From the NCBI RefSeq assembly GCF_000719955.1, contig NZ_JOII01000004.1, positions 248,001-312,000 on the forward strand: a stretch of 64,000 nt of DNA. The letters are read 5' to 3'. Source of the stretch: Streptomyces albidoflavus (GTDB taxonomy: Bacteria; Actinomycetota; Actinomycetes; Streptomycetales; Streptomycetaceae). The stretch's first letter is position 1, and every line of letters starts with the position of its first letter. The notes below the pieces were generated by a model. That model worked only from the letters and a program-made list of their open reading frames with translations. It made no database searches and was not told the origin of the DNA. This document shows positions 34,968 to 43,480 of this stretch, in pieces. The position numbers and the translations under genes were made by a program.

Positions 34968-36587
34968 TCAGGCGTCCGTGGCAGCGGCGCGGCGACGGCG
35001 TACCGCACCGGTGGCGGCCCAGCCGAGACCGACTGCCGCGAGGGCCACGATCGCGGCCTCCGGGAGCGCGCCGAGCCGGGTGGCCCAGGTCTGCGAGGAG
35101 CGCAGCGGCACCTCGGCGACGAGGGAGGCGGGCTCGAACATCCCGGTCCGCTGGACGAGTTCCCCGTCGGGCCGGATGACGGCGCTGACCCCGCTGGTGA
35201 CCGGGACGGCGACGGCACGGCTGTGCTCGACGGCGCGGACCCGGGACATGGCGAGCTGCTGGTAGGTCATCTCGCTGAAGCCGAAGGTGGCGTTGTTGCT
35301 GGGGACGGAGAGCAGCTGCGCCCCGGCGTCCACGGTCTCCCGTACGGCGCCGTCGAAGGCGGCCTCGTAGCAGGTGGCGATGCCCACCCGGCTCCCGGCG
35401 AGGTCGAAGACGCCCGGGTCGGTGCCCCGGCTGAAGTCGGTGCGGACCATGTCGACGTAGCCCTGGCTGAAGACGCTGATCAGGGAGCGCAGCGGGATGT
35501 ACTCGCCGAAGGGCTGGATGACGCGCTTGTCGTAGGTGTCGACGGGGCCCTTGTCGGGGTCCCAGAGGATCTGCTGGTTGTAGAGCCTGCCGTCCTCGGC
35601 CTGGACCACGGCGCCCACCGAGATGGGGGCCTTGATCGTGGTGGCGGCCCGCTCGATGACGGAGCGGGCGTCGTCGTTGGTGAAGGGGTCGATGTCGGAG
35701 GAGTTCTCCGGCCACAGGACGAAGTCGGGCTGGGCGACCTCGCCCTTGGCGACGCGTTCGGCGAGGCGGGCGGTCTCACGGGCGTGGTAGTCGAGGACGG
35801 CACGGCGCTGGGCGTTGAAGTCGAGCCCCATCCTCGGCACGTTGCCCTGGACGACGGCGACGGTGGCGGTGCCGTTCTCGGCCCGGTCCGAGACCAGCGG
35901 GCGGGCGGCGAGGGCCCCGGCCAGCGGGAGGAGGAGCGCGGCCACGGCGCCGGCGGTGGCGGCCCGGCGCAGGGTCCCGGTGCGGCGGCGCAGGTACAGC
36001 TGGCGGGCCAGTTCGCCGAGGCCGAAGCCGCACAGGGCGACGGCGAAGCCGAGCACGGGGGTGCCGCCGACGGCGGCGAGCGGCAGGAAGATCCCCTCGG
36101 CCTGGCCGAAGGCGACCTTGCCCCAGGGGAACCCGCCGAACGGCACCCGGGCCCGCGCGGCCTCCCCGGCGGTCCACAGGGCGGCGGCCCACAGCGGCCG
36201 GCCGGGGAGCCGGGTGACGAGCGCGGTGAAGCCGCCGACGAGGGCGACGAAGAAGGCTTCGGCGACCGCCAGCGCCAGCCACGGCCCGGGGCCGACCTCG
36301 ACGCCGGTCCACACCAGCAGCGGCAGCAGGAAGCCGAGGCCGAAGAGGGCACCGAGCCCCAGCCCCGCCTTGAAGCCGCGCCCCCGCAGCAGCAGCCCGA
36401 GGGCGGCGAAGGCCGGCAGGGCCAGCCACCACAGCACCCGGGGCGGGAAGCTGACGTAGAGGAGTACTCCGGCGAGGCCGGCGCCGACGGCGAGGTACAG
36501 GGCGCGCAGGAGGCGGGCGGCGCGGCCGGTCCTGGCGGGCGGCGGCGGGCCGGGCGTCCCGTCGGCGGGGGCGATGGTGGCGGTCAC
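34968..36587 (-). CDS. lnt: Apolipoprotein N-acyltransferase
   Basis: A 539-residue membrane enzyme. The N-terminal half has six or so hydrophobic spans. From about residue 225 a nitrilase-fold domain carries the catalytic triad: Glu in WPENSSD, Lys in YDKRVIQPFGEYIP and Cys in ATCYEAAFD. It adds the third acyl chain to the N-terminal cysteine of lipoproteins. A final span precedes a basic tail. The start is GTG 36587, with TAGACT 7 bases upstream. Confidence 0.93.
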   Translation of the reverse strand: MTATIAPADGTPGPPPPARTGRAARLLRALYLAVGAGLAGVLLYVSFPPRVLWWLALPAFAALGLLLRGRGFKAGLGLGALFGLGFLLPLLVWTGVEVGPGPWLALAVAEAFFVALVGGFTALVTRLPGRPLWAAALWTAGEAARARVPFGGFPWGKVAFGQAEGIFLPLAAVGGTPVLGFAVALCGFGLGELARQLYLRRRTGTLRRAATAGAVAALLLPLAGALAARPLVSDRAENGTATVAVVQGNVPRMGLDFNAQRRAVLDYHARETARLAERVAKGEVAQPDFVLWPENSSDIDPFTNDDARSVIERAATTIKAPISVGAVVQAEDGRLYNQQILWDPDKGPVDTYDKRVIQPFGEYIPLRSLISVFSQGYVDMVRTDFSRGTDPGVFDLAGSRVGIATCYEAAFDGAVRETVDAGAQLLSVPSNNATFGFSEMTYQQLAMSRVRAVEHSRAVAVPVTSGVSAVIRPDGELVQRTGMFEPASLVAEVPLRSSQTWATRLGALPEAAIVALAAVGLGWAATGAVRRRRAAATDA

Positions 36588-36594
36588 GCGTCGG

Positions 36595-36600
36595 AGTCTA
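36595..36600 (-). promoter_or_regulatory. -10 box, leaderless type, for lnt
   Basis: TAGACT on the minus strand ends 7 bases before GTG 36587. Confidence 0.4.
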
Positions 36601-36646
36601 CGGCGCGTGACGCGGGCCCGGTCAGGACCTCCGGCGGGGCTGTGGA

Positions 36647-38083
36647 TCAGTGGCCCCGGCGGATCCGGGCGGCCTTGCGGGCCTCGGCCAGTTTCCGGTC
36701 CTCGGCGGACCGGCGGGACGCGTTCTTGGCCCGGCCGGGCTTGCCGGGGACGGTCCCGATGCCCCGGAACTGGGCGCCGCCGCGCTTGGGGCGCTCGGCG
36801 CTGGGCGCGCTGCCGTCGACCGGGACGCCGGAGGGGGCCTTGGCGCCGGTGAGGCGGCTCAGCTCGGCCTCACCGGAGCGGACCTGGGTGACCCGGGGGC
36901 GCAGTCCCGCGTCCGCCATGAGCCGCAGCACGTCCTTGCGCTGCTCCGGGGTGACCAGGGTGACGACGGTGCCGGAGCCGCCGGCCCGGGCGGTGCGGCC
37001 GCCGCGGTGGAGGTAGTCCTTGTGGTCGGCCGGCGGGTCGACGTTCACGACGAGGTCGATCTCGTCGACGTGGATACCGCGTGCGGCGACGTTGGTGGCC
37101 ACCAGGACACTCACCTCGCCGCCGGCGAACCGCTGCAGGGTGCGGGTGCGCAGCGGCTGGGACTTGTCGCCGTGCAGGGCTGCCGCGCGGACCCCGCTGC
37201 CGCGCAGGTGGGCGGTGAAGCGGTCCACGGCCGCCTTGGTGGCCAGGAACATGATCGTGCGGCCGTCGCGGGCGGCGATCTCGGTGGCGGTGGCGAACCT
37301 GTCCGCGCCGTGCACCTGGAGCACCTGGTGGTCCATGGTGCTGACGGCGGCGCCCGCCGGGTCGGCGGCGTGGGCCACCGGGTCGTGGAGGTACGTCCGG
37401 ACCAGGAGGTCGACGTCGCGGTCGAGGGTGGCGGAGAACAGCATCCGCTGGCCGCCCTCGCGCACCAGGTCGAGGAGGGCGGTGACCTGGTCCGTGAAGC
37501 CCAGGTCGGCCATCTGGTCGGCCTCGTCCAGGGCGGTGATCTCCACCCGGTCGAGCCGCACGTCCTTGCGCTCGACGAGGTCCAGGAGGCGGCCGGGGGT
37601 GGCGACGACCACCTCGGCCCCCTCGCGCAGGGCGGTGGCCTGCCGCCCGATCGACATGCCGCCGACCACGGTGGCGGTCCGCAGCCCCAGCTCCCGGGCG
37701 TACGGCGCGAGCGCGTCGGTGACCTGCTGCGCCAGCTCACGGGTGGGGACGAGGACGAGCGCCAGGGGCTTGCGGGCCTCGGCCCGCCGGCCCGCCGTGC
37801 GCACGAGGAGGGGCAGTCCGAAGGCGAGGGTCTTGCCGGAACCGGTCCGGGCCCGGCCCAGCACGTCCCGGCCGGCGAGGGCGTCCGGGAGGGTGGCCGC
37901 CTGGATCGGGAAGGGCGTCTCCACGCCCCGCGCGGTGAGCAGCTCCCGTATCCCGGCGGGCAGGCCGAGCTCGTCGAAGGAGGCTGCGGCGGGGAGGCCG
38001 GGAGTGTCGCCGGCCGGGCGCGCGAAGTCACCCTCGGGGGCGGCGGGGCGAGGGGTGCGGTCCGGGCCGGCTGAACTGTTCAT
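36647..38083 (-). CDS. DEAD-box RNA helicase
   Basis: A 478-residue helicase with all the standard motifs: ARTGSGKT (I), PTRELAQQ (Ia), TPGRLLDL (Ib), DEAD (II), SAT (III), ARGIHVDEIDLVVNVD (V) and HRGGRTARAG (VI). A basic C-terminal tail (KRGGAQFRGIGTVPGKPGRAK) probably aids RNA binding. It unwinds short RNA duplexes; the precise role is unknown. ATG 38083 is preferred to an upstream GTG because GGGG precedes it. Confidence 0.93.
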   Translation of the reverse strand: MNSSAGPDRTPRPAAPEGDFARPAGDTPGLPAAASFDELGLPAGIRELLTARGVETPFPIQAATLPDALAGRDVLGRARTGSGKTLAFGLPLLVRTAGRRAEARKPLALVLVPTRELAQQVTDALAPYARELGLRTATVVGGMSIGRQATALREGAEVVVATPGRLLDLVERKDVRLDRVEITALDEADQMADLGFTDQVTALLDLVREGGQRMLFSATLDRDVDLLVRTYLHDPVAHAADPAGAAVSTMDHQVLQVHGADRFATATEIAARDGRTIMFLATKAAVDRFTAHLRGSGVRAAALHGDKSQPLRTRTLQRFAGGEVSVLVATNVAARGIHVDEIDLVVNVDPPADHKDYLHRGGRTARAGGSGTVVTLVTPEQRKDVLRLMADAGLRPRVTQVRSGEAELSRLTGAKAPSGVPVDGSAPSAERPKRGGAQFRGIGTVPGKPGRAKNASRRSAEDRKLAEARKAARIRRGH

Positions 38084-38150
38084 GGCCCCATTGTCGGTCA
38101 CCGAGGACGCGCGGGGCGCCGGGGGCGGGCGGACGGTCGTCCGGCCCGGT

Positions 38151-38735
38151 TCAGGAGTGGCCGGGCATCCCCTGGTAGGAGGAGCCGGTCTCGGGCAGGC
38201 GGCTGCGGATGGCGCGTACGGCGGAGCGGGCGTCGTCCACGGTGACGGTGAGGCTGTGGCCGTCGGCCAGGCGCAGGACGAGGCCCTCGCCGCGCCGCAC
38301 GACGACGGCCATGCCCCGCTCCGGGCGCCAGCGGTACCCCCAGCCGCCCCAGTGGCGCGGGCAGACGCTCGGGGCGTAGTCGACGGCGGTGACGGTGCCC
38401 AGGAGGATGCGGCGGCGGGGGAAGCCGAGGTGGCCGCAGCGCACCTCCAGCGCGTCGTCGTCGACCCGTACGGCGACGTGGACGAAGGCGAGGGTGCCGT
38501 AGAGGATGAGCAGCCCGGCGGCGATGCAGCCGACCACCGCCATCACCAGCGGGGTGATCCCAGAGGCCCAGGAGGAGTCGACGGCCAGTTCGACGCCGAG
38601 GGCGAGGCAGGCGATTCCCACGACCGCCAGCAGCCACTGGAGGCGGCCGGAGGCGCGCCCCGTCCAGGTCTCGACGGCCGCGTGGAGGTGCGGCGGGTCG
38701 TCGGCGGGCCGGGAGGCGGGCTCGGGTTCCCTCAT
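38151..38735 (-). CDS. Membrane protein with PH-like domain (DUF3093-like)
   Basis: A 194-residue protein. Two adjacent hydrophobic spans (LQWLLAVVGIACLALGVELA and ITPLVMAVVGCIAAGLLILY) are followed by a beta-rich cytoplasmic domain (VAVRVDDDALEVRCGHLGFP, then WGGWGYRWRP and GLVLRLADGHSLTVTVDD). The pattern fits the DUF3093/PH-like proteins of actinobacteria; function unknown. ATG 38735 fits TATGGT 7 bases upstream. Confidence 0.75.
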   Translation of the reverse strand: MREPEPASRPADDPPHLHAAVETWTGRASGRLQWLLAVVGIACLALGVELAVDSSWASGITPLVMAVVGCIAAGLLILYGTLAFVHVAVRVDDDALEVRCGHLGFPRRRILLGTVTAVDYAPSVCPRHWGGWGYRWRPERGMAVVVRRGEGLVLRLADGHSLTVTVDDARSAVRAIRSRLPETGSSYQGMPGHS

Positions 38736-38742
38736 ACGGCCG

Positions 38743-38748
38743 ACCATA
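38743..38748 (-). promoter_or_regulatory. -10 box, leaderless type, for the DUF3093-like gene
   Basis: TATGGT on the minus strand ends 7 bases before ATG 38735. Confidence 0.4.
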
Positions 38749-38807
38749 CGGAGGCTCGCGTTCCGGGGCAGGTCACGCGGGGCGTACGAGGGACCCGCCC
38801 CGGTCCG

Positions 38808-39593
38808 TCAGCGGTCGGCGGCGACGGGGGCCAGCAGGCGGCCCTGCTCGTAGCTGAGGGCGGCGGCGGGCAGCGGCTCGGCGCGGCCGTTGAGCAGCAC
38901 GGTGAGGGTGCCGGTGGCGGGCGCGGCCGGGTCGGGGGCGACGCCGAGGCGGCGCAGGGCCTGGGCGGCGACCGCGGGGGCCGAGCCGTGCAGGGTGAGC
39001 GGGCCGGTGCCGGAGTGCTCCACGGCGGTGCGGATGGCGTCGCCGACCAGTTCGTAGTGGGTGCAGCCGAGGACGACGGAGGTGACCGTGGACGGCGTGC
39101 GGGCGGCGGCGTCCGCGATGGCGGCGGCGACGGCGGTGGGGTCGTCCCACTGCACGGCGTCGGCGAGGCCCGGGCAGGCCACCTCGGTCACCGGGGTGGA
39201 GCCGGAGAACTCGGCGATGAGCCGGCGCTGGTAGGGGCTGCCCGTGGTGGCGGGGGTGGCCCAGATGGCGACGTGGCCGCCGGCGGCCGCCGCGGGCTTG
39301 ATCGCGGGGACGGTGCCGATGACGGGCAGCCCCGGCTCGAAGCGCTCGCGCAGGGCGGGCAGCGCGTGCACCGACGCGGTGTTGCAGGCGACGACCAGGG
39401 CGTCGGGGGCGTGCTCCGCGGCGGCCTCGGCGACGGCCAGGGCGTGCGCGCTGAGGTCCTCGGGCGTGCGGGGACCCCAGGGCATGGAGTCGGGGTCGGA
39501 GGAGAGGACGAGATCGGCGTCGGGGCGCAGCCGGCGCACGGCGGCGGCGGCCGGCAGGAGGCCGATCCCTGAGTCCACGAGGGCGATCTTCAC
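38808..39593 (-). CDS. Glutamate racemase-like protein (Asp/Glu racemase family)
   Basis: A 261-residue protein with both catalytic cysteines: ACNTAS near residue 70 and GCTHYEL near residue 176. The acid residue sits in VDSGIG, and SSDPDSMPWGPRTPEDL resembles the substrate loop of MurI. The N-terminal motif differs a little from classical MurI, so it may be a second racemase rather than the cell-wall enzyme. The start GTG 39593 has TAGGGT 6 bases upstream. Confidence 0.82.
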   Translation of the reverse strand: MKIALVDSGIGLLPAAAAVRRLRPDADLVLSSDPDSMPWGPRTPEDLSAHALAVAEAAAEHAPDALVVACNTASVHALPALRERFEPGLPVIGTVPAIKPAAAAGGHVAIWATPATTGSPYQRRLIAEFSGSTPVTEVACPGLADAVQWDDPTAVAAAIADAAARTPSTVTSVVLGCTHYELVGDAIRTAVEHSGTGPLTLHGSAPAVAAQALRRLGVAPDPAAPATGTLTVLLNGRAEPLPAAALSYEQGRLLAPVAADR

Positions 39594-39599
39594 CCGGTC

Positions 39600-39605
39600 A
39601 CCCTA
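39600..39605 (-). promoter_or_regulatory. -10 box, leaderless type, for the racemase-like gene
   Basis: TAGGGT on the minus strand ends 6 bases before GTG 39593. Confidence 0.4.
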
Positions 39606-39683
39606 GCCGAGACCTGCTGCGGGCCGCCGCCGGAGGGCGGGCACGCGGAACGCCCCGCCCGGCGCCGCGGGCCTGGTCCGCGG

Positions 39684-40874
39684 CTATTTGCGCCCGGGCG
39701 TCCAGCGCAGGCCCCAGCCGTACGCCTCGTCGAGGGCGCGCTGCGGGCTGGACCTGCGGCCGGGCACCAGATAGCGCGCCTCGCGGCGGACGACGAGGCC
39801 GTCCGGTCCCTGGGTGAGCAGGGCGAGGGCGCAGACGGGGGAAGGGACGTCGCACTCGTCGAGCGAGAAGGTGACGGGGGCGCCGTACTGGGGGCGCAGG
39901 GTCACCGTGGCGTGCAGGCCGGAGAAGTCGGCGGCGCCCTCGTAGATGGTGACGAAGACCAGGACGCGGCGGAAGTCGCGGGTGTGGTCGAGGTTGACCG
40001 TGAGGTTCTCGCCGGCGGCGACGGCGCCGGTGCGGTCGTCGCCGTCGAGGTGGATCCAGGGCGGGCGGCCGAGGTCGCCGAAGGCGTTGCCGAGCGCCTG
40101 GACGACGCCCTTGGTGCCGTCGGCCAGTTCGTACAGGGCGCCGAGGTCGAGGTCGAGCGGGGCCTGCGGGGCGGCGTTGCGGGCGAACCGGCCGCGCGGG
40201 GCGGGCGGGGCCTGCCAGTTGAGGTTGACGTGGAGCGCGCCGGTGGTGGCGCCCTGCTTGGCGAGGGAGACGGAGGGGGCCGCCTTGGTGAGGGTGACGG
40301 CGGCGGGGCGGGCGGGCGCTGGTGCGGCCGGGGTGCGGGGCGCGGGGAGGAGGCCCGGGGACAGGCCGTGGGCGGCGGCCAGTTCGGCGGCGCCGCCCGC
40401 GTATCCCTGGCCGACGGCGCGGAACTTCCAGCCGCCCTGCCGCCGGTACAGCTCACCCGCGAGGAAGGCGGTCTCCGTGGTGGTGTCGCGGCTCTCGTAA
40501 CGGGCCAGTTCGTGGTCGCCGGCGGCGTCGGTCACGGTGACGTCGAGCCCGGGCACCGCGCCGAAGGTGCCGTCGGCGACCAGGGCGAGGAGGACGACCC
40601 GCTCGACCCGGTCGGGGACGGCGGGCAGGTCGACGTGGAGGGTCTCGGCGGTGCGTCCGCCGGTGACGGTTCGGCCCTCGTGGCGGACCGCGCCGCCGGG
40701 GACGGGGCGGTCGCCGCCGACCACGCCGTCGGGCGCCACGCGGCCGTCCTCCGTGACCAGGAGGGCGGCGGTCCGGGCGTCGGGCACCCCCGCGCCGTGC
40801 CGCCAGTGCAGCCGGAGACGGACCGGCGCCTGCGGGACCGGTGTGTTGGCCCCCTTGGACATCACCCCTGCCAT
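39684..40874 (-). CDS. Tandem TerD-domain protein (stress/tellurium-type)
   Basis: A 396-residue protein with two TerD-like halves. The first covers about residues 15-175 (LLVTEDGRVAPDGVVGGDRP, HVDLPAVPDRVERVVLLALV, GGWKFRAVGQGYAGG). A Pro/Ala linker leads to the second, about 200-385 (LHVNLNWQ, LDLDLGALYELADGTKGVVQ, FRRVLVFVTIYEGAADF). TerD domains bind calcium and occur in stress-response proteins; phage or tellurite roles vary. ATG 40874 is preferred for its GGGGAGGG site. Confidence 0.85.
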   Translation of the reverse strand: MAGVMSKGANTPVPQAPVRLRLHWRHGAGVPDARTAALLVTEDGRVAPDGVVGGDRPVPGGAVRHEGRTVTGGRTAETLHVDLPAVPDRVERVVLLALVADGTFGAVPGLDVTVTDAAGDHELARYESRDTTTETAFLAGELYRRQGGWKFRAVGQGYAGGAAELAAAHGLSPGLLPAPRTPAAPAPARPAAVTLTKAAPSVSLAKQGATTGALHVNLNWQAPPAPRGRFARNAAPQAPLDLDLGALYELADGTKGVVQALGNAFGDLGRPPWIHLDGDDRTGAVAAGENLTVNLDHTRDFRRVLVFVTIYEGAADFSGLHATVTLRPQYGAPVTFSLDECDVPSPVCALALLTQGPDGLVVRREARYLVPGRRSSPQRALDEAYGWGLRWTPGRK

Positions 40875-41182
40875 GCCGCCCTCCCCGTCCGTCGCTGCGT
40901 CGTGTGATCACGCCCACCGTAGGCCCGGTGCGGGCGAGTTGTCCCGAAGCCGTCCGGCACCGAAGGGGACGGAGGGCCTCCGGCCGCCCGGAAGCAGCCC
41001 TTCCGGGGAAAGATCACTGGCAGACGGCACGTCACCTCCTCCTGGAGGCGGATTTTCTTACCTCATCGAAACCCGAGAGTTGACATGATTTCGGCATGTT
41101 CACCCACATCGGTGAGGCCGCGTGGCCCCCGGACCGGAAAACAACCCTCTTATCGGTCTCCCCAATGACCGCATCGTGGGCT

Positions 41183-41188
41183 TAACTT
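41183..41188 (+). promoter_or_regulatory. -10 box before the DUF6643 gene
   Basis: TAACTT ends 7 bases before ATG 41196. The 321-bp gap 40875-41195 also holds a consensus TTGACA (41080-41085) without a convincing partner -10; otherwise I see nothing in it. Confidence 0.4.
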
Positions 41189-41195
41189 AGGTGCC

Positions 41196-41717
41196 ATGAC
41201 CTCCCCCCGCGCCAGCTACGGCAGCGGCTACTATTCCGCGCCATCCTTCCCGGACACCCCGATCTACGACTCGCTCGTGGCGGAGCGGGGCACACCGCAG
41301 ATCGCCCCGATCCGGGTCCCCTCGATGTACGACACGGGCTCCTCGCTCCCCGCACTGCCCTCCTCGCTCCCCGCGCTCCCGGCCGCCCCGTCGCCGCAGC
41401 CCGCCGCGTACGGGTACCCGCAGCAGGCGCAGGCCCCGGCCCCCGCCTTCCAGCAGGCGCCGGCTCCGTACATCCCGCAGCAGCAGGCGCCCCCGCGCGG
41501 CTACCAGCCCGCGCAGCCCTACGCCCAGCCGCAGCCGCCCCACCAGCCCCAGCAGCCGCGCCCCGCGCCGGCGGGGTACGAGGCGATGCGGCCTGCGGCC
41601 CAGCCCTCGGGGTACGAGGCGATGCGCCCGGCCGCTCCGCGGCCCAACCCGGCCCCGCCGCAGCAGCAGCATCCGTACGAGGACCCGTACAACCGCCCCT
41701 ACCGAGGCGGCTACTGA
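41196..41717 (+). CDS. Pro/Gln-rich DUF6643-like protein
   Basis: A 173-residue protein. The first 45 residues (MTSPRASYGSGYYSAPSFPD, then TPIYDSLVAERGTPQIAPIR) are the conserved part and match what I recall as DUF6643. The rest is low-complexity Pro, Gln, Ala and Tyr, with GYEAMRPAA occurring twice (about residues 127-150). No membrane span. It is probably a disordered, surface- or septum-associated or scaffold-type protein; function unknown. Confidence 0.75.
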   Translation: MTSPRASYGSGYYSAPSFPDTPIYDSLVAERGTPQIAPIRVPSMYDTGSSLPALPSSLPALPAAPSPQPAAYGYPQQAQAPAPAFQQAPAPYIPQQQAPPRGYQPAQPYAQPQPPHQPQQPRPAPAGYEAMRPAAQPSGYEAMRPAAPRPNPAPPQQQHPYEDPYNRPYRGGY

Positions 41718-41792
41718 CCGGTGGTTCCGCCCGAGGTGGGCGACGGACGAAACGGGAGGTACGGCTCGGCGGGCGGGTGGCAGGATGGCCCC

Positions 41793-42662
41793 ATGCCGAA
41801 CGCCGAGCTGACCTCGCTCCACGTCTACCCCGTCAAGGGGACCCGCGGTCTCACGCTGCCGGAGGCCACCGTCGAGCCGTGGGGGCTGGCCGGTGACCGG
41901 CGCTGGATGCTGGTCGACGCGGAGGACCGGTTCATCACCCAGCGCGGCTTCCCCACCCTGGCGCTGATCTCCGTCACGCCGCTGCCCGGTGGCGGCCTGA
42001 GGCTGGCCCTGCCCGGCCAGGACCCGTGGGAGGTGCCCGTGCCCGGTCCCGGTGCGCCGGCCGCCACCGTGGAGATCTGGAAGGACAAGGTCCGCGCCGT
42101 CCTCGGGGACGCGGCGGCGAGCGCCGGCGTCAGCTCCTTCCTCGGCAGGGAGGTCCGGCTGGTCCACCTCGCCGACCCGGCGCGGGACCGCCTCGTGGAC
42201 CAGGAGTTCGCGGCCCCCGGCGAGACCGTCAGCTTCGCCGACGGCTATCCGCTGCTGGTGACCACCACCGGCTCGCTCGACGCGCTCAACGCGCTGATCG
42301 CCGGGGGCGACCACGCGGTGGAGGGCCCGCTGCCGATGGAGCGCTTCCGGCCCAACCTCGTCGTCTCCGGCACCGGCGCCTGGGACGAGGACGCGTGGGC
42401 GCGTGTCGCGGTCGGCGAGGTCACCTTCAAGGTCGCCAAGATGTGCGGGCGGTGCGTGGTGACCACCACCGACCAGCGCACCGCCGAGCGCGGCAGGGAA
42501 CCGCTGCGGACGCTCTCGCGCCACCGCCGTTTCGGTTCCCAGCTCGTCTTCGGGCAGAATCTGATCCCCGAATCGACCGGCACGGTCCGCGCGGGGGACC
42601 CGGTCACCGTCCTCGCGCGGCGGCCCGTGGCAGCGGTGTCCGCGACCGCCGGGACTCGTTGA
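41793..42662 (+). CDS. MOSC-domain molybdenum-cofactor protein (YcbX/mARC-like)
   Basis: A 289-residue protein: N-terminal MOSC barrel (LHVYPVKGTRGLTL, GDRRWMLVDAEDRFITQR) and C-terminal MOSC domain (LPMERFRPNLVV, then KMCGRCVVTTTDQ, whose Cys would bind the molybdenum cofactor). Relatives reduce N-hydroxylated compounds with an electron-transfer partner. The start at ATG 41793 fits the family; AGGA lies close upstream. Confidence 0.87.
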   Translation: MPNAELTSLHVYPVKGTRGLTLPEATVEPWGLAGDRRWMLVDAEDRFITQRGFPTLALISVTPLPGGGLRLALPGQDPWEVPVPGPGAPAATVEIWKDKVRAVLGDAAASAGVSSFLGREVRLVHLADPARDRLVDQEFAAPGETVSFADGYPLLVTTTGSLDALNALIAGGDHAVEGPLPMERFRPNLVVSGTGAWDEDAWARVAVGEVTFKVAKMCGRCVVTTTDQRTAERGREPLRTLSRHRRFGSQLVFGQNLIPESTGTVRAGDPVTVLARRPVAAVSATAGTR

Positions 42663-42748
42663 GGTTCCCGCGGAGTGATCCCGCCCGGCCCGGGCAGCCG
42701 TCCCCGCACGGCGGACCGTACGGCCGGACGTGACCGAGAGGGGGTGCG

Positions 42749-43354
42749 ATGCGGACGATTCCCGGGCTGTGGCGCTGGCGCCGCAATCCGCTCTACCGCC
42801 GGACCGACCGCGTCGAGGCGTGGCTCGCGCTGCTCTGCGGCGTGCTCCTGCTGGCCGGCGCCCCCTGGGTGGCACTGAGCGTCGGCTCGGCCACCGAGCA
42901 CGCCCTGCTGGAGACGGCCGCCGCCGAACGGGCGCAGCGCCGGCAGACGGTCGCCACGGTCGACCGTCCGCTCGGCCGGCCCGTCTACGACGCCGATCCC
43001 GAGACGGCCCAGGCCCCGCACACCCGGATCCGGGTGGTCGCCCACTGGACCGCCCCCGACGGCACGGCCCGCACCGGCAAGATCGTCGCGCCGCCCGGTT
43101 CGGAGGCTCCCGGCGACCGGTTCCGGATCTGGACGGACCTGCGGGGCTCTCCCGCCCGGCCGCCGATGCCGCCGATGATGGCGCAGACCCACGCCTGGCT
43201 GGCCGGGATCGGGGCGGCGACCGCGTGGGGCGTCCTCGTCGAAGGCGTGCGCCGGGGCGCGCGATGGCGCATCGTCCGCTTCCGGTACGCCTGTTGGGAC
43301 CGGGAGTGGGAGCGGGTCGGGCCCGACTGGGGCAGAACCGGCACCGGAAGCTGA
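42749..43354 (+). CDS. Rv1733c-like membrane protein
   Basis: A 201-residue protein with two hydrophobic spans, near residues 25-47 (AWLALLCGVLLLAGAPWVAL) and 147-165 (AWLAGIGAATAWGVLVEGV). A soluble beta-rich loop between them contains VVAHWTAPDGTARTGKI. This two-span layout with WxxPDGxxRTG is that of Rv1733c-like actinobacterial proteins, whose function is unknown. GAGAGGGGG precedes ATG 42749. Confidence 0.82.
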   Translation: MRTIPGLWRWRRNPLYRRTDRVEAWLALLCGVLLLAGAPWVALSVGSATEHALLETAAAERAQRRQTVATVDRPLGRPVYDADPETAQAPHTRIRVVAHWTAPDGTARTGKIVAPPGSEAPGDRFRIWTDLRGSPARPPMPPMMAQTHAWLAGIGAATAWGVLVEGVRRGARWRIVRFRYACWDREWERVGPDWGRTGTGS

Positions 43355-43480
43355 CCGTCGCGCACCGCGACCCCGGACCGGTCAACTCCCCCATCCGGCG
43401 CGCGCTACGGTGGACCGGCCGGGCTCGTCCGGCGACAGTACGCAGGACCCGGGTACACGAGGTGGGGGCACAACAACACC

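Noticed and set aside
41080..41110. Consensus TTGACA as the promoter of the DUF6643 gene
   Set aside because: No acceptable -10 at 16-18 bp; the TAACTT box next to the start is the better candidate.
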